Of a stretch of 64,000 nt of DNA, positions 8,616 through 16,034 are shown in pieces. Source of the DNA: Gemmata massiliana (GTDB taxonomy: Bacteria; Planctomycetota; Planctomycetia; Gemmatales; Gemmataceae); contig HG799464.1 in the NCBI GenBank assembly GCA_000531095.1, forward strand, positions 186,817 to 250,816, written 5' to 3'. The position numbers and the translations under genes were made by a program. Under the pieces are notes generated by a model that was given only the letters and a program-made list of their open reading frames with translations, made no database searches and had not been told where the DNA came from. How positions within the stretch are numbered: position 1 is the first letter of the stretch; the number at the start of each line of letters is the position of its first letter.

Positions 8616-9848
8616 CTACACCCCCGAAACTAATCCCGCGATCCGTGCCACTTCTTCCGGAAGCGGGGTGCGCTTGTAGCGGTAGACACCATTACCGAGC
8701 GTCATTTCGGACTCTTCATCAGCGCGCATCTGTTCGGAGACGCACAGCACGAACTTGCCCGGCACGCCCTTCGCCAAATTCTTGTAGTGTGTTTCGATAT
8801 CACCCTTGCGCCAGAAACCGAATATCTCCACGAAGACTTCTTTCCCTGTTTTGACGTGCGTCAACTTGAAGTCCGGCACCCATGTGCTTGTTGGCAGCAG
8901 GATCGGGTGCGGGTCGGTGTCCAGAATCCAGCCCTTCACTTTTGTTGCGAAGGTATCGGCGAACATCTGGAGTTCCGGCGGTGTGTACACGCCGAAGTCC
9001 GCGGTATGTGACTTCAGCCCGTCTAGGCCCGAGAGCTGGAACGTCTTCTCTTTGCGTTCCGCGCCCCAACGGATGTTCGCGCGCAGGTCGAATGCCTTGC
9101 AGTGCAAGAGCGTGGGCAGGAACATCGCGAGTTGCAGCCCGTACTTGTTCGTGGACGAGAACAGTGAGAGTGGGCCGTCGAGCGTGAGTTTGTAGCTGTT
9201 TCCCGGTGTTTCTTGAATGGTGCAAATGAGACGGTGGAACTTCACCGCGCGGAACAGTTGGCGAAAGCGCGCGGGTGTTTCGGCATAAACTCGCAATTCC
9301 ATCAGCGTACAGCGGAGCAGAATCGACTGCGCGAGAGCAACGTTGTAGCGGTTGAGGAGTTGTTCCGCCGTGATGTCTTCAAAGGAAATGACGCGCTGTT
9401 CGTCCTTGAGGTCCGCGAACAGGCTCCGGTCGATGTCTTCCGGGGCGATCGTGAGCGACAGTTGTTCCGCGACTTCCTTCATGACCCCCGTGCGGTCGAA
9501 CGGGCGCATTGAGTTCGCGGCTTCCGCGCGAGCGGTGGCGGCGGCTTTGAAGACGGCTTCGCGCAACTGGTCCGGCGGGTGGTCGGCCGAAACCTCGAAC
9601 TCGCACCGGTCTTCGAGCAACTTCGCGAGTCCGGCTGGTAGCAACCCGCGCGGCCCTTCCGGGATCAGATCGGCAAACTCTTCTTCGACTTCCCCTCGAG
9701 TTCGACCCGGCGATCCGCGGTACGCGAACAGTAGTTGCTCTGCGAGCGCGAGAAGGCTCTCATCGTGGGGTTCGATGTACAGCGGGACGAGTCGGTTCTT
9801 CGCGTGTCGCACGCGAACCATCTTGCCTGTTAACATGAGTGGGAACAA
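8616..9848 (-). CDS. DUF790 protein, Bax1-like nuclease partner of XPB helicase
   Basis: A 410-residue protein matching DUF790. The N-terminus (MVRVRHAKNRLVPLYI) and central EDITAEQLLNRYNVALAQSILLRC...FRAVKFHRLI are family hallmarks. The C-terminal STWVPDFKLTHVKTGKEVFVEIFGFW carries a PD-(D/E)xK-like nuclease signature (PDF...VEI). In archaea this family is Bax1, which binds the XPB helicase and incises DNA in a nucleotide-excision-repair-like reaction. The XPB-like helicase gene lies immediately upstream on the same strand, which supports the pairing. Between them is a 28-bp-arm inverted repeat. The family assignment is strong; the repair role in this organism is inference. Confidence 0.88.
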   Translation of the reverse strand: MFPLMLTGKMVRVRHAKNRLVPLYIEPHDESLLALAEQLLFAYRGSPGRTRGEVEEEFADLIPEGPRGLLPAGLAKLLEDRCEFEVSADHPPDQLREAVFKAAATARAEAANSMRPFDRTGVMKEVAEQLSLTIAPEDIDRSLFADLKDEQRVISFEDITAEQLLNRYNVALAQSILLRCTLMELRVYAETPARFRQLFRAVKFHRLICTIQETPGNSYKLTLDGPLSLFSSTNKYGLQLAMFLPTLLHCKAFDLRANIRWGAERKEKTFQLSGLDGLKSHTADFGVYTPPELQMFADTFATKVKGWILDTDPHPILLPTSTWVPDFKLTHVKTGKEVFVEIFGFWRKGDIETHYKNLAKGVPGKFVLCVSEQMRADEESEMTLGNGVYRYKRTPLPEEVARIAGLVSGV

Positions 9849-9851
9849 AGC

Positions 9852-9937
9852 GAAGAGTTTTTGACAGGATTAACAGGATAGACAGGATTCAAGTCAGGTT
9901 CTTCTCTTGATCCTGTTAATCCTGTCAAAAACTCTTC
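9852..9937. repeat. Long perfect inverted repeat between XPB and Bax1 genes
   Basis: Perfect 28-bp arms at 9852-9879 and 9910-9937, 30-base spacer. The arms contain GACAGGATTAACAGGAT, and the spacer adds one more GACAGGATT unit. The right arm ends five bases before the helicase stop codon, and the left arm begins three bases after the first base of the Bax1 coding region. It could act as an RNA stability or attenuation hairpin, or be a dispersed repeat. Confidence 0.9.
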
Positions 9938-9941
9938 TTGG

Positions 9942-11327
9942 TTATTGGAATGCGCGGTGTTGCCGGCGGCGGTCGCTCACGAACTCTTCCGCGGTGTTGC
10001 GCGCGATTACTTCGTACAGAATCGCCTGTTTGTCGCCGTATTTACGGAGGATGCGCCCGAGGCGCTGCACGTTTTCGGTCGCACTTCCAGTGCCCGAAAG
10101 CACGATCCCCACGCCCGCGGCCGGTACGTCGACACCCTCGTTGAGCACTTGGCACGTCACGACCGCGTTGAACGCTCCCGCGTGGAAGTTGCTGAGAATC
10201 GCTTTGCGCTCTTTCGGCTTGGTCTGGTTCGTCATCGCGGGGATGAGGTACCGGCGTGCGATCTCGTACACAGTGGCGTTGTCCGCGGTGAAGATCAGGA
10301 CGCGGTCGTTCGCGTGCCGGACGAGTAAGTCTTCAAGAAGCTTAAATTTCCCGCTCGCGGCCTGAACGATGCGCTTTTGCTCGCGGTAGGCGCGGATCGC
10401 CTTCCAGCCGTCGGGCGACTTACTAGCTTCAAAGAGGAACCGGCGGAACCCGTCCGGCCCGCTCATGCTGATGCCGCGCTCGGCCGTGAATTTCTTGTAC
10501 TCTTCGCGACAGTTGCGGTACGTTTCCTCTTCTTCCTGCGTGAGGTTGACGAAAACCTGTCGCGTCTCGTAGGGCGCGAGGAACTCCCCCGCCACGTCCG
10601 TGATGTCGAGCCGGTACGAGATGGGGCCGATCAGTTGCGGGAACATCTGCTCGCCGCCGTCCGCGCGCTCGGGCGTGGCCGTCAGTCCCAGGCGGAACGG
10701 GGCGAGGCTCGCGTTCGCGGCTTGGGAGTACGATTCGCCGGGCAAGTGGTGGCACTCATCGAAGATGATGAGGCCGTACTTGTTCGACCACTTCTCCAAA
10801 TGGATGTAGGCCGAGTCGTAGGTGGTGACGGTGAGCGACTGAAAGTTGTGCTCGTTTCCGCCGACCATGCCGACCGTGACGCCGAAGGACTGCTCCAGTT
10901 CGCGCGCCCACTGTACCATCAGGTCGATCTTCGGTGTGACGACAATCGTGGGTCGACTCACTTTTTCGATGCACAGGAACGCCACGAACGTTTTCCCAGT
11001 CCCGGTCGGCATCACGACCACGCCGCGGCGTCCGCCCTTCATCCACCCGTTTAGGGCATTCAGTTGGTAGTCGCGCGGGGTACGTTCCGCGTTCAACTTC
11101 CAACCGGACGGTTCGTTCGACCACCCGCGTGCGGTGTCTTCGTAGGGGATCTTCTCGCGGATCAACTGTTCGACGATGGCCCGGTAGTGCCGCCCCTGAG
11201 CGCGGTGGGCAGTAGTGCGCGGGTCGAACACCACGCCGGGAAGCGTGTTGAAGACGAACCCGGGTGGGCCACCCGTCACTATTACGGTGCCGCGATCGTA
11301 ACTCAGCGCAACCGGTGTATCGCTCAT
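9942..11327 (-). CDS. XPB/Rad25-like SF2 DNA helicase
   Basis: A 461-residue protein with superfamily 2 motifs in order: Walker A MPTGTGKT, motif II DECHH, motif III LTATPERADG, then a recA-like second domain with VLIFTADNATV, NEGVDVPAAGVGIVLSGTGS and motif VI QRLGRILRK. The roughly 85-residue N-terminal region before the helicase core fits the damage-recognition-like domain of XPB. XPB unwinds DNA in TFIIH in eukaryotes and works with Bax1 in archaea; bacterial members exist in scattered lineages. The Bax1 gene lies directly downstream. The start overlaps no other gene and is divergent from the ECF sigma gene at 11452. Confidence 0.88.
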   Translation of the reverse strand: MSDTPVALSYDRGTVIVTGGPPGFVFNTLPGVVFDPRTTAHRAQGRHYRAIVEQLIREKIPYEDTARGWSNEPSGWKLNAERTPRDYQLNALNGWMKGGRRGVVVMPTGTGKTFVAFLCIEKVSRPTIVVTPKIDLMVQWARELEQSFGVTVGMVGGNEHNFQSLTVTTYDSAYIHLEKWSNKYGLIIFDECHHLPGESYSQAANASLAPFRLGLTATPERADGGEQMFPQLIGPISYRLDITDVAGEFLAPYETRQVFVNLTQEEEETYRNCREEYKKFTAERGISMSGPDGFRRFLFEASKSPDGWKAIRAYREQKRIVQAASGKFKLLEDLLVRHANDRVLIFTADNATVYEIARRYLIPAMTNQTKPKERKAILSNFHAGAFNAVVTCQVLNEGVDVPAAGVGIVLSGTGSATENVQRLGRILRKYGDKQAILYEVIARNTAEEFVSDRRRQHRAFQ

Positions 11328-11451
11328 ACCCCGGATTATGACGCGGTTCGCTGCGGTTGCCTAGCGCAGCCGGTTATCATCGAACGACTTCCCGAAAAAA
11401 TTGCGCGACGCGCGCGGCCTGCGCGGGGAGTAAAGGGCGGAAGGTGACCCG

Positions 11452-13572
11452 ATGAACGCGACCCGACCGGCAGAAATCCTGCGGCAACTGGAGCAATCCG
11501 GTGCGACCGATGTCGAACTGCTTGCCCGCTTTGCTTCCACCAAGGACGCGGTCGCGTTCGAGACTCTGGTGCGGCGACACGGGGCACTAGTGCTGGGCGT
11601 ATGCCGGCGCGTGACTCGGAACCCGCACGACGCCGAAGACGCTTTTCAGGCGACGTTTCTGGTGCTCGCGCAGAAGGCCGGTGCGCTCCGGAACGCCGCA
11701 CTTCTCGGAAACTGGTTGTACGGCGTCGCGTTCCGGATCGCGTATCGGGCGCGACGAGCGACGGGTCGGCGCCGAGCGCGGGAGGTCACGATGGCGAACC
11801 TACCCGAGTACCCCGTATCCGACTCCGTCAGCGTGATGCCGGAGTTGGTCCCGATTCTGGACGAGGAACTCGCCGCGCTCGCGGAGTGCTATCGCGAGGC
11901 GATCGTCTTGTGTGACCTGCGCGGCGCTTCCCGCGAAGAGGCAGCTGCGGCTTTGGGTGTTCCCGAAGGCACGCTTTCGAGTCGGCTGGCCAATGGGCGC
12001 AAGAAGCTCGCGGTGCGTCTTGCGAAACGCGGAATCGCTCTGCCGTTCGTGCTTTTACCCACGACTGTCTCCGAACTTCAGGCCGCAACGATGCTTCCGA
12101 ACGAGTTACTCACGAAAACCTGTGGGCTGATTGCGGATTATTCGGCTAGCGGTGCCGTTCCAAGTCCGCTTGTCAAGCTTACTCAAGGGGGATTCACCGT
12201 GCGCAAGACGCTTATGTTCGGGTTAGCGCTTACAGTTGCGGTGACGGGAGCCGTATTTGCGGCAGCCCCGCGTGAAAATACGCTACTACCTGATCCGCCG
12301 AAGGTGCCGGCAGTTGTGGAGATACCAACGGAGCAACCAAAACCCAAAGAAGAAGTGAAGACAGTTGAGAAGGCAACCGCATACGCTGCCGCACCGAAGC
12401 TTCGGCACTCTTTTGACTTGTCCGTGGGTTGGGGACCGACCGTGGTTTGGAACGCAACTGGCACGCACCTCGCGGTCGCTGGGTTGGAACACGGTGGAGC
12501 TTGGGGCGGTCCGGGGAACCGTCCGGTTGTTTGGTTGTTTGGCACCACAGGCGATTCTAAACCAATTGCCGGTCATCCTGATGCTGGGGCGCACCTCGTT
12601 GCTGTTGCACCGGATGGCAAAGGTATCATTACCGACCTTCGGGAGTACAAGCTGATTAGTGGCCACCACCACTTGGCCTACTGGTCCGAAAGCAACAACC
12701 AACCGCCCGGCGGGGGCGGTGAGGGACCAGGCCCAGCCTCATTGGTGAAACCAACGCTGGTCATTTCCAAGGCGGTCAAACTCGATTCCACCGAAACACA
12801 CGGTTACACGTTTGCAGCCGAAGGAAAGACATTTCGCACGGTGGCGTGGGAAGACACGGCGATCAGTGGCCCAGAGACACTCGAAGTTCTGGAGGTGGAC
12901 GCAGCGAACGGAAAGACCATCAAACCATTGATGAAAGTCAAATATGGCGAATCAACCTTATCACCAGACGGGAAGCGACTTGCCGTTCTTGATAAAGAGA
13001 TGACGAAAGTGACTGTTTACGACGTGGACCGTGGAGAGAAGTTGTCGGAATCCACATTGCCGACCGATTCAACCGTTGAACTCCCTGATGGCAAAACGGT
13101 AGGCATCCCGAGCCATTCCGAGCCACAGCTTCTCAAATTCTCTCCAGACGGGCGCCGGCTCGTTGTTTCTCGTGGAATCGGGCACAGCCGAGTTCTAAAC
13201 ACCGATACGGGGGCCGCGCTTCCGCGGTTGGAGGGAACCTCGCTTGCAGAAGTGCATTTTGATTCGCACGCTTTCAGCGGTGACGGTCGATTACTCGCAG
13301 CCGTGCGCCGAGTTTACAAGATTAGCGTGAAAAACCCTGGCCCGAAGGCCGGTCGCGGAGCTGTGGAACCGACGTCATTGTCGGGAAATGATTGGATTCT
13401 GACGGTTTGGGACACGCAAACCGGGAAAGTGCTGAAGTCCTGGAAGAGCAGTAGCGGAGTGCGATGGGCGTTTTGCCCGACAAACCCGCTCCTTGCGGTT
13501 TTGGAAGAGAATGGGGTGGGCAACACCCGCGTCGGGTTCTGGGATTTTGCCGCGGAGGTGGAGAAGAAGTAG
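11452..13572 (+). CDS. ECF RNA polymerase sigma factor fused to a membrane segment and WD40-like domain
   Basis: A 706-residue planctomycete-type fusion. Residues about 15-200 are an ECF sigma factor: region 2 (FETLVRRHGALVLGVCRRVTRNPHDAEDAFQATFLVLA) and region 4 (LAECYREAIVLCDLRGASREEAAAALGVPEGTLSSRLANGRKKL). A hydrophobic helix follows at about 247-268 (RKTLMFGLALTVAVTGAVFAAA). Residues about 330-706 look like beta-propeller repeats (LKFSPDGRRLVVSRG, FSGDGRLLAAVRR, LTVWDTQTGKVLKSW). The architecture suggests the sigma part is held at the membrane while the propeller senses a signal on the far side. No anti-sigma gene is adjacent. Target promoters are unknown. Confidence 0.88.
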   Translation: MNATRPAEILRQLEQSGATDVELLARFASTKDAVAFETLVRRHGALVLGVCRRVTRNPHDAEDAFQATFLVLAQKAGALRNAALLGNWLYGVAFRIAYRARRATGRRRAREVTMANLPEYPVSDSVSVMPELVPILDEELAALAECYREAIVLCDLRGASREEAAAALGVPEGTLSSRLANGRKKLAVRLAKRGIALPFVLLPTTVSELQAATMLPNELLTKTCGLIADYSASGAVPSPLVKLTQGGFTVRKTLMFGLALTVAVTGAVFAAAPRENTLLPDPPKVPAVVEIPTEQPKPKEEVKTVEKATAYAAAPKLRHSFDLSVGWGPTVVWNATGTHLAVAGLEHGGAWGGPGNRPVVWLFGTTGDSKPIAGHPDAGAHLVAVAPDGKGIITDLREYKLISGHHHLAYWSESNNQPPGGGGEGPGPASLVKPTLVISKAVKLDSTETHGYTFAAEGKTFRTVAWEDTAISGPETLEVLEVDAANGKTIKPLMKVKYGESTLSPDGKRLAVLDKEMTKVTVYDVDRGEKLSESTLPTDSTVELPDGKTVGIPSHSEPQLLKFSPDGRRLVVSRGIGHSRVLNTDTGAALPRLEGTSLAEVHFDSHAFSGDGRLLAAVRRVYKISVKNPGPKAGRGAVEPTSLSGNDWILTVWDTQTGKVLKSWKSSSGVRWAFCPTNPLLAVLEENGVGNTRVGFWDFAAEVEKK

Positions 13573-13637
13573 CTCCGTGCTTGACACCTTCGGCTCCGGG
13601 TGCGACGGTAAGAGCACTTCGCACTTGGAGCTTCATC

Positions 13638-14042
13638 ATGTCGGCGCTGACTCTTCACGCAAACACTGCTGGCGATCTGATGAGCGCGGCGCCGGTTTCG
13701 CTGGTCGATACTGCGACCGTTGCGGAAGCGTCCGCGTTCCTCACCGAGCGCGGGTTCGGTGCTGCGGTGGTAATCAATCCCGGAGGGCACCCCGTCGGCG
13801 TCGTCACAAAGACGGACATCTTGCACCACGCCCGTCACGCGGGTGGTACTAGCCCGAACGACACCACTCCGGTAACGAGCGTCATGACACCGGCTGTGTA
13901 CACGATCCGCGTTGAATCACCGGCGCGGTCGGTGGTGGAGCAGTTGCTCGAACTCGGTATCCACCACCTGTTTGTGGTGGACCCGAGTGGCATCGTCGTG
14001 GGGGTGATTAGCCCCGTGGACGTGCTAAAGAAACTGCGGTGA
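13638..14042 (+). CDS. CBS-domain protein
   Basis: A 134-residue protein made of two CBS motifs: TAGDLMSAAPVSLVDTATVAEASAFLTERG...VGVVTKTDIL and PVTSVMTPAVYTIRVESPARSVVEQLLELGIHHLFVVDPSG...ISPVDVLKKLR. CBS pairs bind adenosine nucleotides and usually regulate a partner. Stand-alone forms like this one are often stress-related. Start ATG 13638 is chosen because upstream codons lie in sigma-factor DNA. It lies 65 bp after the sigma gene. A small membrane-protein gene follows on the opposite strand. Confidence 0.88.
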   Translation: MSALTLHANTAGDLMSAAPVSLVDTATVAEASAFLTERGFGAAVVINPGGHPVGVVTKTDILHHARHAGGTSPNDTTPVTSVMTPAVYTIRVESPARSVVEQLLELGIHHLFVVDPSGIVVGVISPVDVLKKLR

Positions 14043-14077
14043 GATTGCGCAAGTTCTGAGTGTTTAACCTGTTCGGA

Positions 14078-14245
14078 TTACTTCGGGATGTAGGAGAGCA
14101 GGTAGGAAAGTAGCGCACAGCAAATCACACCCAAAAACATGATGAGCCACGCCTGAAACACCCACGCATACACGCGGCGGTACGGCGGAGCCGGTTCAGA
14201 CGCGGTAATAGGGGTGGGCACTTGTGGTTTTGCGGTCTGGGACAT
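14078..14245 (-). CDS. Small membrane protein (55 aa)
   Basis: ATG 14245 is preceded by a strong GAGGAGAG site, and the 55-codon frame ends at TAA 14078. The protein has a polar, proline-rich N-terminus (MSQTAKPQVPTPITASEPAP) and a C-terminal hydrophobic helix (VFQAWLIMFLGVICCALLSYLLSYI). The strong ribosome-binding site and clean membrane helix argue that it is real. Its family is not recognised. The tail of another coding-like frame ends 10 bases upstream on the same strand, so it may be the survivor of a decayed operon. Confidence 0.7.
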   Translation of the reverse strand: MSQTAKPQVPTPITASEPAPPYRRVYAWVFQAWLIMFLGVICCALLSYLLSYIPK

Positions 14246-14255
14246 TGTTCTCTCC

Positions 14256-14387
14256 TCACTTCGGCTGACCGTTCATCATCGACTTTTTAACGCGGGGCTT
14301 CCAGTCGGTGTTGGTCCGTAACGTGAAGTTCGGACTCAGGGGTCCGATTTGTCGCTCCAGATCGATTGTCCGCGCGCTATAATTAGT
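14256..14387 (-). pseudogene. Orphan coding tail without a start codon
   Basis: A 43-codon frame (…ARTIDLERQIGPLSPNFTLR…KSMMNGQPK, stop at 14256) reads like the C-terminus of a protein. It has no usable start codon before the upstream stop at 14388-14390. It ends just before the ribosome-binding site of the 55-residue gene, as a preceding operon member would. It may be a gene remnant or chance. Confidence 0.35.
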
Positions 14388-14450
14388 TCAATTGGACACG
14401 TCGGCATTCGCGCCGGCCCTCGATTCGATCACGGCACCGCCCGAATCGGA

Positions 14451-16034
14451 ATGCACTTGGACTCGGCCGAAGACCTGATGCAAGCTCTGCGGGTCAGCGG
14501 GCTGTTCACTCCCGAACAGCTCCGGGCGGTGACGCGCGTCCTGAACTCGTTTGGGGCGGACCTACAGGGCGGGATGCGGTACATCGTTCACCGCGAACTC
14601 GTTACCCGGTATCAGCTCGGCAAAATCTTCCGCGGAAAGGTCGCGGACCTCATCGTCGGCCCCTACGTCGTGCTCGACAAAATCGGCGAGGGCGGCATGG
14701 GGAAGGTGTTCCGCGCCCGCCACGTTCAACTGGACCGCACGGTCGCGCTAAAGGTGATTCGCCCGGGGCTTGTGACGAACCCCACGGTGCGCGGGCGGTA
14801 CGCGCGCGAGGTGCAGGCCACGGGGAAACTCAACCACCCCAACGTCGTGCGCGTGGACGACGCGGGCGAAATCGACGGCAAATTCTACCTCGCAATGGAG
14901 TTCGTGGACGGGATCGACCTGTCCCGGATGATACGCGACTACCGGTCACTCGAAGTCATAGAGGTGTGCGAGTACGCGCGTCAGGCCGCGCTGGGGCTAC
15001 AGAACGCCCACGAACACGGCTTGGTTCACCGCGACGTGAAGCCGAGCAACATCGTGGTGGCCGGTGAGCGGCATTTGCCGCAAGCGACCGAGCCCGCGGT
15101 GGTGAAGGTGCTCGATCTCGGACTGGCCCGCGCGATCGATCCGGACGATATGGTTTCGCCCGACCTCACGCGCGATCACACGGTGGTCGGTACCCCCGAC
15201 TACATGGCCCCCGAACAGGCCCGCAACTCCAAACTCGTGGACGCGCGGGCGGATCTGTACTCGCTCGGATGTACGGTCTACTTCCTGCTCACCGGTAACC
15301 CGCCGTTTCCGAACGGTGGGCCGATCGAGAAACTGATCCAACACCAAACCAATCACCCACCGGCACTCCAGTCCGTTCGGCCCGACGTTCCGGCTGGGGT
15401 CGCCGAACTGATTGCCAAACTGATGGCGAAGAAGCCGGGGGACCGGTTCGCGACTGCGGGCGAGTTTGCCGCCGCGATCGAGCCGTTCACCATCTACCCG
15501 GTCGGTGCGCCCGCGGTACCGGTGATCGCCGTTTCGGACGGCTCCACGAACAGCGCCCTTTCTGAAGACACGCACCCCCCGCGGAGCACGCTCGCGCCGG
15601 CGAGTGGTTCGTCGATCGGTACGAAACCACTACTCGACATTCCGCCCGAGCCGGCGCCGGTCCCGCAACAGATTGCGCCGTCGGACAAGACACCGCGCCC
15701 GTCCGCTCTGGAGGAACCGCTGGCGGTAATCGAACCGTCTCCCGTGCGTGCCGTAACCAACCGCCCGTCGGCGATCCGGCGAAGCGCAGCGAAAGCCCCG
15801 CCCGCGCCCGTTGAAGCACCGATGTCGCGAGCACTCAAGTGGGTTCTGATCGGCGTTGCGGTTCTGGTTCTGGTTGTTCTGGCGATTTGGGCCGCGACAC
15901 TCGGTCCGGCCCCGGAACCGAATAGTCAAAGTGACGTCGAGCCGGGCACTACGCAGAAACTGGCGAACCGCGACTCCCGTCTGTCTCACGGAAGCCGCGG
16001 TGTGGCGTTCATCGGTCACTTTCCGGTGCTGTGA
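14451..16034 (+). CDS. Transmembrane serine/threonine protein kinase
   Basis: A 527-residue protein. After about 70 N-terminal residues (helical, typical of planctomycete kinases) comes a Hanks-type kinase domain: glycine loop GEGGMGKVF (about 79-87), catalytic Lys101 in VALKVI, HRDVKPSN catalytic loop, DLGLAR in place of DFG, and APEQ. A proline/serine-rich linker leads to a hydrophobic segment near the C-terminus (WVLIGVAVLVLVVLAIWAA), leaving only a short far-side tail. It is predicted to be anchored with the kinase in the cytoplasm. ATG 14451 (MHLDSAEDLMQAL) is preferred over an upstream TTG. The gene converges on the DUF6797 gene with a 19-bp overlap of the 3' ends. Confidence 0.88.
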   Translation: MHLDSAEDLMQALRVSGLFTPEQLRAVTRVLNSFGADLQGGMRYIVHRELVTRYQLGKIFRGKVADLIVGPYVVLDKIGEGGMGKVFRARHVQLDRTVALKVIRPGLVTNPTVRGRYAREVQATGKLNHPNVVRVDDAGEIDGKFYLAMEFVDGIDLSRMIRDYRSLEVIEVCEYARQAALGLQNAHEHGLVHRDVKPSNIVVAGERHLPQATEPAVVKVLDLGLARAIDPDDMVSPDLTRDHTVVGTPDYMAPEQARNSKLVDARADLYSLGCTVYFLLTGNPPFPNGGPIEKLIQHQTNHPPALQSVRPDVPAGVAELIAKLMAKKPGDRFATAGEFAAAIEPFTIYPVGAPAVPVIAVSDGSTNSALSEDTHPPRSTLAPASGSSIGTKPLLDIPPEPAPVPQQIAPSDKTPRPSALEEPLAVIEPSPVRAVTNRPSAIRRSAAKAPPAPVEAPMSRALKWVLIGVAVLVLVVLAIWAATLGPAPEPNSQSDVEPGTTQKLANRDSRLSHGSRGVAFIGHFPVL

